21,742 nt of DNA from assembly GCA_900752475.1 (NCBI GenBank), contig CAADVJ010000237.1, forward strand, positions 1 to 21,742. The letters run 5' to 3'. A program made the translations under genes and the position numbers. The notes under the pieces were generated by a model. That model saw only the letters and a list, made by a program, of their open reading frames with translations, made no database searches and had not been told where the DNA came from. Shown here piece after piece: positions 1-6,490 of the stretch. This DNA comes from an uncultured Collinsella sp. (GTDB lineage Bacteria > Actinomycetota > Coriobacteriia > Coriobacteriales > Coriobacteriaceae). How positions within the stretch are numbered: position 1 is the stretch's first letter; every line of letters starts with the position of its first letter.

Positions 1-576
1 CATACGGGACCGGGGCCGCCAGGGCTTGCCGCCCGCCAGGCCCGCCTCCACGCTGGCGCGGGTGACATCGACAAGACGCTGGCGCTCGGCAGAGACCTCG
101 CCGATGCAGAACATGCGGCTCGAGTCGCTAAAGTAGCCGTCCAAGATCGTGGAGCAGTCGACGTTGATGATGTCGCCCTCGCGCAGCACGTCCGTATCGC
201 AGGGGATACCGTGACAGACCACGTCGTTGATCGAGGTGCACACGCTCTTGGGGTAGCCCTCGTAGTTGAGGTCGGCCGGCGTGCCACCGTGCTCGACGGT
301 GTAGTCGTAGATCATCTGGTCGATCTGGTTGGTGGTCATGCCCGCGGCGATGTGCTCGCCTACGTAATCGAGCACGCCCACGTTGATGGCGGCCGAGCGC
401 TTGATGCCCTCGATATCGGCGGGCGTCTTGTAGAGCGTGCGGGGCAGAACCTCCCAGCCCTCTTCCCACAAGCGCTCGAGGCGCTCATCAAAGGTGCTAT
501 GGCATTTCTTATATTTTTTGCCGCTGCCGCACCAGCAAGCGTCGTTGCGGCCGGGCACGGGTCCTTTGTCAAACAT
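1..576 (-). CDS. map: Methionine aminopeptidase with N-terminal SEC-C zinc motif (3' part cut by window edge)
   Basis: Removes the initiator methionine from nascent proteins in the cytosol. The 192 residues in the window start with a SEC-C type metal motif (C14, C16, C25, H26) that in other MetAPs helps recruit the enzyme to the ribosome. The pita-bread catalytic fold follows. Visible are the VCHGIP segment with H122, the metal-ligand aspartates D140 (INVDCS) and D151 (YFSDSS), and the EHGGTP region before them. The remaining metal ligands (His and two Glu) would lie beyond position 1, so the gene is incomplete here only because the window ends. The ATG at 576-574 is preceded by AAGGAAG at a suitable distance and places the SEC-C motif at the N terminus, as is usual in this subfamily. 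The family assignment is firm. Confidence 0.93.
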   Translation of the reverse strand, partial: MFDKGPVPGRNDACWCGSGKKYKKCHSTFDERLERLWEEGWEVLPRTLYKTPADIEGIKRSAAINVGVLDYVGEHIAAGMTTNQIDQMIYDYTVEHGGTPADLNYEGYPKSVCTSINDVVCHGIPCDTDVLREGDIINVDCSTILDGYFSDSSRMFCIGEVSAERQRLVDVTRASVEAGLAGGKPWRPRSRM

Positions 577-601
577 GGCTAACTTCCTTTCATTCGCAGC
601 T

Positions 602-607
602 AGTATA
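602..607 (-). promoter_or_regulatory. Probable -10 box of the map promoter
   Basis: On the minus strand TATACT (5 of 6 to the consensus) lies about 25 bases upstream of the map start codon. The -35 region 17 bases further upstream (CTTTTA) is weak. It is the only promoter-like signal I see between map and the hairpin at 629-695. Confidence 0.35.
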
Positions 608-628
608 GCCCACTCACGCATCCATAAA

Positions 629-695
629 AGTTGCGGTGATATAGTTCCGATTTAAGCGGTTTAACAGCACAAATAGGAACTATATCACCGCAACT
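629..695. repeat. Intergenic inverted repeat with 20-bp perfect arms
   Basis: Arms 629-648 and 676-695 are exact reverse complements (AGTTGCGGTGATATAGTTCC and its complement). After one mismatch the pairing continues for 4 bp (650-653 with 671-674), leaving a loop of about 17 bases. It lies between map and the downstream end of the radical SAM gene, both on the minus strand. No T-run follows on either side, so a plain intrinsic terminator is unlikely. Similar long hairpins with other arm sequences occur elsewhere in this window. Confidence 0.8.
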
Positions 696-736
696 GATGG
701 GGCGGGATAGCGGGCACTGGCTGCTGCGTGGTTTTG

Positions 737-1513
737 CTAGTAGCTCACCTGGCAGGGGATGCCGAGGGCGCGCACGCGTGCAGCAATCTTGTCGAGCACC
801 TCGGGTGCCGCTTTAGCAAGGCCGGCGACCGGTGTCTCGCGCGCCACCGTGTAAATGGTCGCCTCCTGCGGGCGAATGCGCTCGAGCGCCGCGAGCCAAG
901 GGCCGACGTACTCCTCGCCGGTGTTATCGAGAGGCTTGCCTCGGTACTCGCCGCTCAAAAACATCGTCTGGATAATGACGTGGCCGTTAAAGCTCGCGAA
1001 CGTTTCGATCTGGTGCTCTACATCGTAGGGGCCAACGGGCTGGTCGAGCAGCTGGATAAAAGCCGGGTCGACCGTGTCGAGCTTGAGGATGTTGTCGTCG
1101 ACCATCATGAGCGCATCGTGTACCTGGGGACGGTCGGCGCGCGTGCCGTTGGAAAGCACGGCAATCTTGGTGTTTGGGGCCAGCTCGTCGCGCAGCGCGA
1201 CGGCGCCGGCGATGGCCTGCGAAAACTCCGGTGCGGCGGTGGGCTCGCCGTTGCCTGCGAAGGTGATTACATCGGGGAGCTCGCCCTCGGCTGCCATCTC
1301 GCGCAGCTTTACCTCGAGCGCGTCGAGTACCACGGCAGCTATGTTGTACGGCTCATGGCAGGGGCGCTCAGCGTTGAGACCGTTTTCGCAGTAAATGCAG
1401 TCGAACGTGCAGATTTTGCCGCTGGCCGGCATCATGTTGACACCGAGCGAAAGGCCCAGGCGACGGCTGCGGACGGGCCCAAAGATGGGGCTGGCATTTA
1501 AAAACGTAGACAT
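737..1513 (-). CDS. Radical SAM protein, COG0731-like
   Basis: A 258-residue radical SAM enzyme. The [4Fe-4S] motif is CTFDCIYC (C35, C39, C42; CX3CX2C), preceded by the GPVRSRRLGLSLGVN segment typical of the COG0731 group, whose best-known member is the archaeal wyosine-synthesis enzyme. The SAM-binding GNGEPT motif follows. I see no SPASM or other C-terminal Fe-S domain, so this is a minimal catalytic core. The substrate in bacteria is not established and I do not assign one. I chose the ATG at 1513-1511 because AAGGAG lies 9 bases upstream; the ATG two codons earlier is only 3 bases from that site, and an ATG further upstream has no such signal. It is transcribed toward map, about 160 bases away with a large hairpin between, so co-transcription is uncertain. 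Confidence 0.85.
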   Translation of the reverse strand: MSTFLNASPIFGPVRSRRLGLSLGVNMMPASGKICTFDCIYCENGLNAERPCHEPYNIAAVVLDALEVKLREMAAEGELPDVITFAGNGEPTAAPEFSQAIAGAVALRDELAPNTKIAVLSNGTRADRPQVHDALMMVDDNILKLDTVDPAFIQLLDQPVGPYDVEHQIETFASFNGHVIIQTMFLSGEYRGKPLDNTGEEYVGPWLAALERIRPQEATIYTVARETPVAGLAKAAPEVLDKIAARVRALGIPCQVSY

Positions 1514-1748
1514 AGGCATATGCTCCTTGGGACAGTTGAGCTTAAGCATAGCATCGGCCTTCATGTGGGTCGCGGGTTTGGGTGCTGTTGTTTAGGCAGA
1601 AACCTTGCAATCGGGTGAGTTTTCGAAACCCTGTCATGAAAGGGTGCGAGCCGGGTACAGTAAACGCATTCATGTACGCACAAAATGACGCCATCTGACC
1701 AAGCCGCACCCCGGCACGGCCTGGTGGTGTTGACGATGGGAACACAGT

Positions 1749-2546
1749 ATGGATTTTACGGTCGAGAATGCGGGCACTACGATCGCCTGCCGCGAGTATG
1801 CCGGCCCGGATGTATCGTCCGATACACCCGCCTTGGTGTGCGTGCACGGTGCGTGCGTCGACGGTGTCTTTTTTGACGGCATCGCCCGCGAGCTCGCCTG
1901 CGACTATCGCGTCATTGCCTACGACCGCCGCGGTTGCGGCGAGAGCGGCGACGCTGCAGACGGACGCTACGACCTCGCTGCCCAGGCCGCGGACCTGCAG
2001 GCCGTTATCGAGCATATTGGCGCTCCGGCAAACGTGCTCGCGCACAGTGCCGGTACGTTGGTGGCCCTGGAGCTTCTCCGTGCAAACCCCGCCATAATCT
2101 CGCGTGCGATCCTGCATGAACCCGCCGTGACGGATGAGGGTGCCGGTCTGGGCGCGGCCCCGGTTTTGCTCGAGATGATCGCCGCGGGAAAGGTCTCCAG
2201 GGCATTACGGGCCTTCCTGGGCGCCATCGGCGATTCGGACCCTGAGGCCCCCAAGTTAACCGAGGCAGAAGCCAAGCATGCCCTGCGCAACGGCCGCAGT
2301 TTCATGGCGAACGAATACGGGGTTACTATGACCTGCGTTCCCGATTGGGATAGCGTTCGCGCGTCGAAAACGGTGGCCGCCGTGCTTTTGGGCGAGCTCT
2401 CGATTGGTACGCCCCGCGAGGCGGGAACGAGGATAGCGGCTGAGCTTTTGGACTGTCCACTCGTAATGGTTCCCGGCGCGCACAACGGCCTGCGCGATCG
2501 CCCGGCAGCGGCTGCTCAGACTGTCCGTGGTATCCTGGGGCTCTAA
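1749..2546 (+). CDS. Alpha/beta-hydrolase fold protein
   Basis: A 265-residue soluble alpha/beta hydrolase with no signal peptide. The oxyanion-hole HG motif is at H33-G34, the segment YDRRGCGESG (58-67) is typical of the family, and the nucleophile elbow AHSAG has Ser100. The C-terminal GAHNG (H245) supplies the catalytic histidine. The acid residue probably lies in the 215-240 segment but I cannot place it by eye. The cap region (about 125-205) is short and helical. Esterases, lactonases and peptidases share this fold, so the substrate is unknown. It is divergent from the radical SAM gene (235-base gap) and is followed by 211 non-coding bases, so it is probably monocistronic. The ribosome binding site is weak (GGGA near 1738). 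Confidence 0.85.
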   Translation: MDFTVENAGTTIACREYAGPDVSSDTPALVCVHGACVDGVFFDGIARELACDYRVIAYDRRGCGESGDAADGRYDLAAQAADLQAVIEHIGAPANVLAHSAGTLVALELLRANPAIISRAILHEPAVTDEGAGLGAAPVLLEMIAAGKVSRALRAFLGAIGDSDPEAPKLTEAEAKHALRNGRSFMANEYGVTMTCVPDWDSVRASKTVAAVLLGELSIGTPREAGTRIAAELLDCPLVMVPGAHNGLRDRPAAAAQTVRGILGL

Positions 2547-2696
2547 CACCCGCAATAGCCAAAACAGGCTTCACCCGCAAACGTTTCGGCTGTGTTAACA
2601 AATGTGCTCAAAACCTTACGTTTGCGGCTCCAATTGCGCCGTCTGCCAACTCATAAAAATGTAACGGCATTCACGTGCTTACCTGCATCGGCAAGG

Positions 2697-2733
2697 TGTT
2701 ACCCTTGTAACATTTGGAACCCACCGCTACTAT
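2697..2733 (+). promoter_or_regulatory. Possible promoter with small palindrome upstream of the GGDEF/HD-GYP gene
   Basis: TTGTAA (2705-2710) and TACTAT (2728-2733) are 17 bases apart, each 4 of 6 to the sigma-70 consensus. The -35 box overlaps a palindrome TGTTAC-cctt-GTAACA (2697-2712) that could be an operator. The start codon lies 25 bases downstream. The rest of 2547-2757 shows no coding signal. Confidence 0.35.
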
Positions 2734-2757
2734 GCGAAGCTATCGAAAGGGCCCCAT

Positions 2758-4638
2758 ATGCTCAATAATCACGAGGTCAATCTAACCGACGAGGAGGCTG
2801 CCGCCGAGGTCGCCCGCGTCGCGAAGACCTACCCCGTGGTGCGTTTGCTGTCGGCCGATCAGATTAAGAGCGAGCCTAACTGCTTGCTCGCCGGCGATCG
2901 CTGCCCTTGTCTGCGTCAGTCGAGTCTTGAGGCCTTGGCAGATTCGGGTGAGGTGTCGGAGCAACTGCTCAACGATGGTGTTGAGTACCGCGCCCGTCTG
3001 CGCCCTCTAAAGGTCGAGGGCGAGCCTCACGTCCTGCTGATGGTGCGTCCGATCGATGAGCAAGAGGCCACAGAAGAGGACCTTGTCTACACCGACGTGC
3101 TGACGGGCGTGCGCAATCGCCGATATTACGAGGAAAAGCTCCGTAGCGCCCGCATGAAGGCCGGTGTGGCGGTGATCGACCTTGATGATTTTAGGGTCTT
3201 CAACGATACATGCGGCCATCATGCCGGCGACCTTGCACTCGGTGCTGTGGCGACAGCCATACGCAGCGGAATCCGTTCGACTGACGAGCTTGTGCGCTAT
3301 GGCTGCGACAAGTTTGTGGTCGTCATGCCCAATATTCCCTCCGATGACTTCGCCCGTCGCCTGCATCAGGTATCCGAAGCCGTTCATTCCACGATTATTC
3401 CGGGCCATGAGTACGTGAGCTTGACGGCATGTGTTGGTGGCGTTCGCATTCATGGCGAGACGGTCGATGAGGGCGTTGGCCGTGCTGTCCAGTTATTGAG
3501 CCGCGCTAAGGCAAAAGCCGGCACGGTCGTGACTGATGCCGATTCCATCGAGGCCTTCCAAAGCGAAAAGCCTTTGGTGCTTATTGTCGATGACTCCGAG
3601 ATGAACCGAGCCATTCTCAACGAGATGCTCAAGGATGAGTATTGCATCCTCGAGGCTGATAACGGTCGCGCGGCGCTCGACATGGTCGATCGCTATGGCG
3701 ATGAGTTGTCGCTCGTGCTGCTGGACATTGTCATGCCGGACATGAGCGGCTTTGAGATGCTGGCCGATTTGTCACGCCGATCGGCTACTGACAATCTGCC
3801 TGTCATCATGATTTCGAGCGAAGATTCCGACGATGTGGTTCTGCGCGCGTACGAGTTGGGCGCCTCGGACTATATCAACCGCCCGTTTGACTCCCGTGTC
3901 GTGCGCCGCCGTGTAAGCAACACCATCCGCCTATACGCCAAACAGCGCCGCCTGACGAACCTGCTGTCCCAGCAGTACAACGAGCGCGTCAAGAACAGTC
4001 GCATGCTCATCGACATCATGGCCGGTGTCATGGAGCTTCGCAACGGCGAGAGCGGCAGGCACGTTACGAACATCGAGAAGCTGACCGAGCTGCTGCTTGG
4101 CTGTCTGGTCCGGCGTAGCGACACGATCTCCCTCGACAATGAGGAACGCTCCACGATCGCCCTGGCTTCGGCTCTGCACGATATCGGCAAGATGTCGATA
4201 GACGATGCGATTCTCAACAAGCCCGGACGCCTTACGCCCGAGGAGTTCGAGATTATGAAGACGCATACCACGATCGGCGCCGACATGCTGCTTGAGCTGG
4301 GCCGCCATCACGTCGGTAATGCGCTTATGGAATATGCGTACCAGATTGCGCGTTGGCACCACGAGCGCTGGGACGGCAAGGGCTATCCCGATGGCCTTAA
4401 GGGCGACGAGATTCCCATTGCCGCTCAGGTAGTTTCGGTGGCTGACGTGTACGATGCACTGACGAGCGTGCGCGTGTACAAGGACGCTATCCCGCACGAG
4501 GAGGCGATCAAGATGATCCTGGACGGTAAGTGCGGCACCTTTAACCCGCTGTTGCTCGACTGCCTGCTCGAGGTGCAAGACCGTATTGCCGAGACGTTGG
4601 CACGCCCCGCCGACGTTGTCGCGTTTCCCACGATTTAG
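2758..4638 (+). CDS. Fused GGDEF (degenerate) - receiver - HD-GYP signalling protein
   Basis: A 626-residue cytosolic protein with domains in this order. An N-terminal PAS-like region (1-105) has a cysteine group (C42, C49, C51) resembling the Cys-containing PAS segments found before GGDEF domains. A GGDEF domain (about 108-265) has its signature changed to GCDKF (182-186), so diguanylate cyclase activity is doubtful. A receiver domain (272-395) has the acidic pair D278/D279 and phosphoacceptor D323, but the usual conserved Lys is Arg375. An HD-GYP domain (about 412-615) has HDIGK (474-478), H503, HHERWDGKGYP (534-544) and D563, all intact, consistent with c-di-GMP hydrolysis. The cyclase-like domain may act as a GTP or c-di-GMP sensor. 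The Hpt gene 23 bases downstream suggests a phosphorelay input. No membrane segments are seen. The ATG has AAAGGG upstream. Confidence 0.9.
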   Translation: MLNNHEVNLTDEEAAAEVARVAKTYPVVRLLSADQIKSEPNCLLAGDRCPCLRQSSLEALADSGEVSEQLLNDGVEYRARLRPLKVEGEPHVLLMVRPIDEQEATEEDLVYTDVLTGVRNRRYYEEKLRSARMKAGVAVIDLDDFRVFNDTCGHHAGDLALGAVATAIRSGIRSTDELVRYGCDKFVVVMPNIPSDDFARRLHQVSEAVHSTIIPGHEYVSLTACVGGVRIHGETVDEGVGRAVQLLSRAKAKAGTVVTDADSIEAFQSEKPLVLIVDDSEMNRAILNEMLKDEYCILEADNGRAALDMVDRYGDELSLVLLDIVMPDMSGFEMLADLSRRSATDNLPVIMISSEDSDDVVLRAYELGASDYINRPFDSRVVRRRVSNTIRLYAKQRRLTNLLSQQYNERVKNSRMLIDIMAGVMELRNGESGRHVTNIEKLTELLLGCLVRRSDTISLDNEERSTIALASALHDIGKMSIDDAILNKPGRLTPEEFEIMKTHTTIGADMLLELGRHHVGNALMEYAYQIARWHHERWDGKGYPDGLKGDEIPIAAQVVSVADVYDALTSVRVYKDAIPHEEAIKMILDGKCGTFNPLLLDCLLEVQDRIAETLARPADVVAFPTI

Positions 4639-4661
4639 TTTGACCAAAGGAGTTTTAATCC

Positions 4662-5018
4662 ATGATTTCCATGCGTGAGGCGTATGAGAAGATCGGCGCC
4701 AATTATGAAGACGCGTGCGCTCGGTTGATGGGCGAGGAAATGCTTGCCCGCTTTGCCCTCAAGTTTTTGGATGACGAGAGCATGGACAAGCTGGAGGCCG
4801 CCATGGCGGCAGGAGACGCCGAAGGTGCGTTTATGGCAGCGCACACGCTCAAGGGCGTGAGCCAGAACCTGGGATTCGATAATCTGTACGAGCCGGCGGT
4901 TGCGGTGACCGAGGCGCTGCGCGGCGCCGATGCCGTTGACGGCGCTCGCGAGGGAATGCATGCGTTGCAGCAGCAATATGCGGCTACGATGTCGGCCCTG
5001 TGCGAAGCGGCTGAATAA
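4662..5018 (+). CDS. Histidine phosphotransfer (Hpt) domain protein
   Basis: A 118-residue, almost wholly helical protein with the Hpt signature AAHTLKGVSQNLG, in which H61 is the phosphorylated residue and K64-G65 are the usual flanking residues. It is a stand-alone Hpt with no kinase domain, so it must receive phosphate from a kinase or receiver elsewhere and pass it on. The receiver-HD-GYP gene immediately upstream (23-base gap, AAAGGAG ribosome site) is the obvious partner. The pairing is inferred from adjacency; the domain itself is clear. The gene is followed by a long hairpin. Confidence 0.88.
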   Translation: MISMREAYEKIGANYEDACARLMGEEMLARFALKFLDDESMDKLEAAMAAGDAEGAFMAAHTLKGVSQNLGFDNLYEPAVAVTEALRGADAVDGAREGMHALQQQYAATMSALCEAAE

Positions 5019-5042
5019 GAGCTTGCGGGCCTTGATGAATAT

Positions 5043-5106
5043 GAGAGTGGATAATCTCCCGTTTTAGGCCCGGTGGCGGCCTCAAAGTGGGAGATTATCC
5101 ACTCTC
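5043..5106. repeat. Intergenic inverted repeat with 18-bp perfect arms
   Basis: Arms 5043-5060 and 5089-5106 are exact reverse complements (left arm GAGAGTGGATAATCTCCC). The interior also folds: GGCC at 5067-5070 pairs with GGCC at 5078-5081 and TTT with AAA, so nearly the whole 64 bases form one hairpin. It lies 25 bases after the Hpt stop codon and lacks a T-run. Its architecture matches the 629-695 element although the arm sequence is unrelated. Confidence 0.8.
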
Positions 5107-5194
5107 GTTCGATATGTGTCCAAAAATCCACGCTCACCCCTCCGGGTTAGTAAATGGCCTATGCGCATTAGCTGGGCTTTCCGCATGCAATTCA

Positions 5195-5228
5195 TATCGT
5201 TGTTCGATAAACTGTTCGAATAACGATA
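5195..5228. promoter_or_regulatory. Candidate operator upstream of the DUF2975/XRE pair
   Basis: A 13-bp inverted repeat with one mismatch: TATCGTTGTTCGA (5195-5207) and TCGAATAACGATA (5216-5228), separated by 8 bases. It ends 20 bases before the start codon of the membrane-protein gene whose partner is an XRE-type regulator, so autoregulation is plausible. I do not see convincing -35/-10 boxes around it. Confidence 0.45.
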
Positions 5229-5248
5229 GAGTCGATGAGGGTGAGTGT

Positions 5249-5809
5249 ATGTCCAACAGCGTTCAGCGTATGGCCAAGGCGGGCGAAAATATCAGGAAGC
5301 TTGGTTTTTGCATGGCGGTCGTTTTTGCAGGGATGCTCGTCGCTTTTGCCGCGTTGGTTGTTTACGTGATCTGGTATGCGGCTGCAAACGTTGCTTCTGT
5401 CGATTCTTTCGGTGTCGTGACGCTTCTCAATGGCGGGTGCATCGTTATCCCAAGCGGACTGTGCCTGGCACTCGTCGTGGGTATTTCGCTTGTCGTTTTG
5501 TGCGGGATCAGCCGTAACATCTCGCGAGGCGTCTCGCCTTTTACCAGGGCGCACGTGCGGCTTATCCGTGTTCTTGCCCTTGCCCTTGCTGTTAACGCTG
5601 CGGTTTCGTTTGTTGGTGCTTATGAATCGGTCAATCTCACCATTGGCGGGCTGGAGCTTTGCATCGTGCCCCATTCCTTCGTTATCGTGTTTTGCCAAGG
5701 CGTTGCCTTTGATGCGGGGTCGCTTATCGGCGCGGCTGTCTGTCTGTGTATCTCGGTGATCTGGAGTTATGCCTCGCTGCTCCAAGAACAGTCTGACGAG
5801 CTTGTGTAG
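5249..5809 (+). CDS. DUF2975 family membrane protein
   Basis: A 186-residue integral membrane protein with four predicted hydrophobic segments (about 19-45, 65-88, 103-125 and 155-178). The segment ISRGVSPFTRAHVRLIRVLA (91-110), between the second and third segments, matches the DUF2975 signature around PFT. The family's role is unknown. It is commonly encoded next to a small XRE-type regulator, as in the Bacillus yoaS/yozG pair, and the same arrangement occurs here with 8 bases between the genes. I chose the ATG at 5249 because GAGGGTGA lies just upstream and the start gives the usual short cytoplasmic N terminus; an upstream reading-frame extension has no membrane or domain signal. It marks the left end of the AT-richer block. 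Confidence 0.75.
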   Translation: MSNSVQRMAKAGENIRKLGFCMAVVFAGMLVAFAALVVYVIWYAAANVASVDSFGVVTLLNGGCIVIPSGLCLALVVGISLVVLCGISRNISRGVSPFTRAHVRLIRVLALALAVNAAVSFVGAYESVNLTIGGLELCIVPHSFVIVFCQGVAFDAGSLIGAAVCLCISVIWSYASLLQEQSDELV

Positions 5810-5817
5810 GAGGAAAC

Positions 5818-6147
5818 ATGAGCTATCTCATCATCGAGCTTGAGGCGCAGCTACTTAAGACTGGAAAGACCAGTGCTGATCTGATTCGTGCCACGGGGCA
5901 TACTCCAGCTAATATTTCTAAGCTAAGAAACGGAAAAATTAAAGCTATTCGCCTTAAGACGCTTCTCGATATCTGCGATGAACTTGATTGTCAACCGGGA
6001 GATATTATTCAGCGCGTGAGCGAGAGGGAGCTTGAGGAACTTATTGTCGAGCGCGCGAAAAATGCCGTGAGGCAGATACGGGATGGCGGAGGCAATGAGG
6101 TATCGCTTCCGACATCAGTCTTCGCTGTAGATTTGAGCGATGAGTAG
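5818..6147 (+). CDS. XRE/Cro-type helix-turn-helix regulator
   Basis: A 109-residue DNA-binding protein. Residues 1-68 form a Cro/C1-type fold of the short YozG-like kind: KTSADLIRATGHTPANISKL holds the helix-turn-helix, followed by NGKIKAIRLKTLLDICDELDCQPGD. The tail (70-109) is charged and probably helical. It follows the DUF2975 gene by 8 bases with a strong AGGAGG site, and a terminator ends the pair. The likely target is its own promoter region (inverted repeat at 5195-5228). Whether it also controls the neighbouring peptide cluster is open; two CGATAA/TTATCG half-sites flank the precursor promoter region, which is weak evidence. Confidence 0.82.
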   Translation: MSYLIIELEAQLLKTGKTSADLIRATGHTPANISKLRNGKIKAIRLKTLLDICDELDCQPGDIIQRVSERELEELIVERAKNAVRQIRDGGGNEVSLPTSVFAVDLSDE

Positions 6148-6181
6148 CATAAAGCGAACAGCTATAACGAAATATCAGCGT

Positions 6182-6218
6182 AAAGGGGCCCGTGTCTAAC
6201 ACGGGCCCCTTTCTTTAT
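6182..6218 (+). terminator. Intrinsic terminator after the XRE gene
   Basis: A perfect 13-bp stem (6182-6194 with 6200-6212, AAAGGGGCCCGTG and its complement) with a TCTAA loop, followed by TTTCTTT when the paired T's are included. It separates the DUF2975/XRE pair from the peptide cluster. Confidence 0.9.
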
Positions 6219-6226
6219 TAATTATC

Positions 6227-6255
6227 TTGACAAATACCAGTTATCGACAAAGAAT
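6227..6255 (+). promoter_or_regulatory. Promoter of the RiPP precursor
   Basis: A perfect -35 box TTGACA (6227-6232), a 17-base spacer and AAGAAT (6250-6255; 4 of 6). It follows the terminator directly and lies about 40 bases upstream of the precursor start. TTATCG (6241-6246) and CGATAA (6271-6276) form a small symmetrical pair around it. A strong AAAGGAGG ribosome site (6280-6287) follows. Confidence 0.7.
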
Positions 6256-6293
6256 AACAAAAGAGGAAAACGATAAAAGAAAGGAGGAACGAT

Positions 6294-6422
6294 ATGAGCT
6301 GGATTGTCAAACCAAGTTATGTGGACCCCGGTGGTGGGTGCAACGGTTACTGCAAGAAATTCTGTGGAGCACGCGTCTGCACCAAGAACTGCAGTAAAAA
6401 CAACTGCGTTGTTTATTTCTAG
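6294..6422 (+). CDS. Cys-rich RiPP precursor peptide (radical SAM-modified, putative bacteriocin)
   Basis: A 42-residue peptide beginning MSWIVKPSYVDPGGG and ending VVYF. Six cysteines (C16, C20, C24, C29, C33, C38) are arranged CX3CX3CX4CX3CX4C in a Lys/Asn/Gly-rich core, with none in the first 15 residues. The charge is clearly positive. The short leader, clustered cysteines and adjacent radical SAM/SPASM gene point to a thioether-bridged peptide (sactipeptide or ranthipeptide class). The leader may be cut near the GGG at 13-15, which is a guess. The M-x-x-I-V-K-P start is reminiscent of the Clo7bot group of Cys-rich peptides as I remember it, but I cannot confirm this. It has its own strong promoter and ribosome site (AAAGGAGG, 6 bases before ATG) and a hairpin directly after the stop codon. 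It is easily missed because of its size. Confidence 0.85.
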   Translation: MSWIVKPSYVDPGGGCNGYCKKFCGARVCTKNCSKNNCVVYF

Positions 6423-6430
6423 CAGTTGTG

Positions 6431-6460
6431 GCTGTTGCCAGGCGAGAGCCTGGCAACAGC
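6431..6460 (+). terminator. Attenuator-type hairpin between precursor and transporter genes
   Basis: A perfect 13-bp stem GCTGTTGCCAGGC (6431-6443) / GCCTGGCAACAGC (6448-6460) with a GAGA tetraloop, followed by GGTTTTGCT. It starts 8 bases after the precursor stop codon. The short T-run suggests partial termination, leaving much precursor mRNA and less read-through into the transporter and maturase genes; it could also protect the precursor mRNA 3' end. Confidence 0.8.
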
Positions 6461-6490
6461 GGTTTTGCTATCAAGCAGAACGGGAGGCCA

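Noticed and set aside
1650..1672. Promoter of the alpha/beta hydrolase (TACAGT with an upstream TGTCAT)
   Set aside because: Only a moderate -10 match and a poor -35; not strong enough to list.
2579..2586. AAACGTTT as a LacI/PurR-type site after the hydrolase gene
   Set aside because: Symmetry stops at 8 bp and it lies after a gene rather than in an obvious promoter.
3931..4647. Minus-strand open frame opposite the HD-GYP domain
   Set aside because: It is the complement of an intact HD-GYP domain and has no family resemblance.
5197..5228. Sigma-70 promoter inside the inverted repeat before the DUF2975 gene
   Set aside because: The best pair (TTGTTC with AACGAT, 16 bases apart) matches the -10 consensus at only 3 positions.
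5249..6147. DUF2975/XRE pair as a toxin-antitoxin system
   Set aside because: The membrane protein has a known family with a stable partner arrangement and nothing indicates toxicity; a regulator plus membrane protein unit is the simpler reading.
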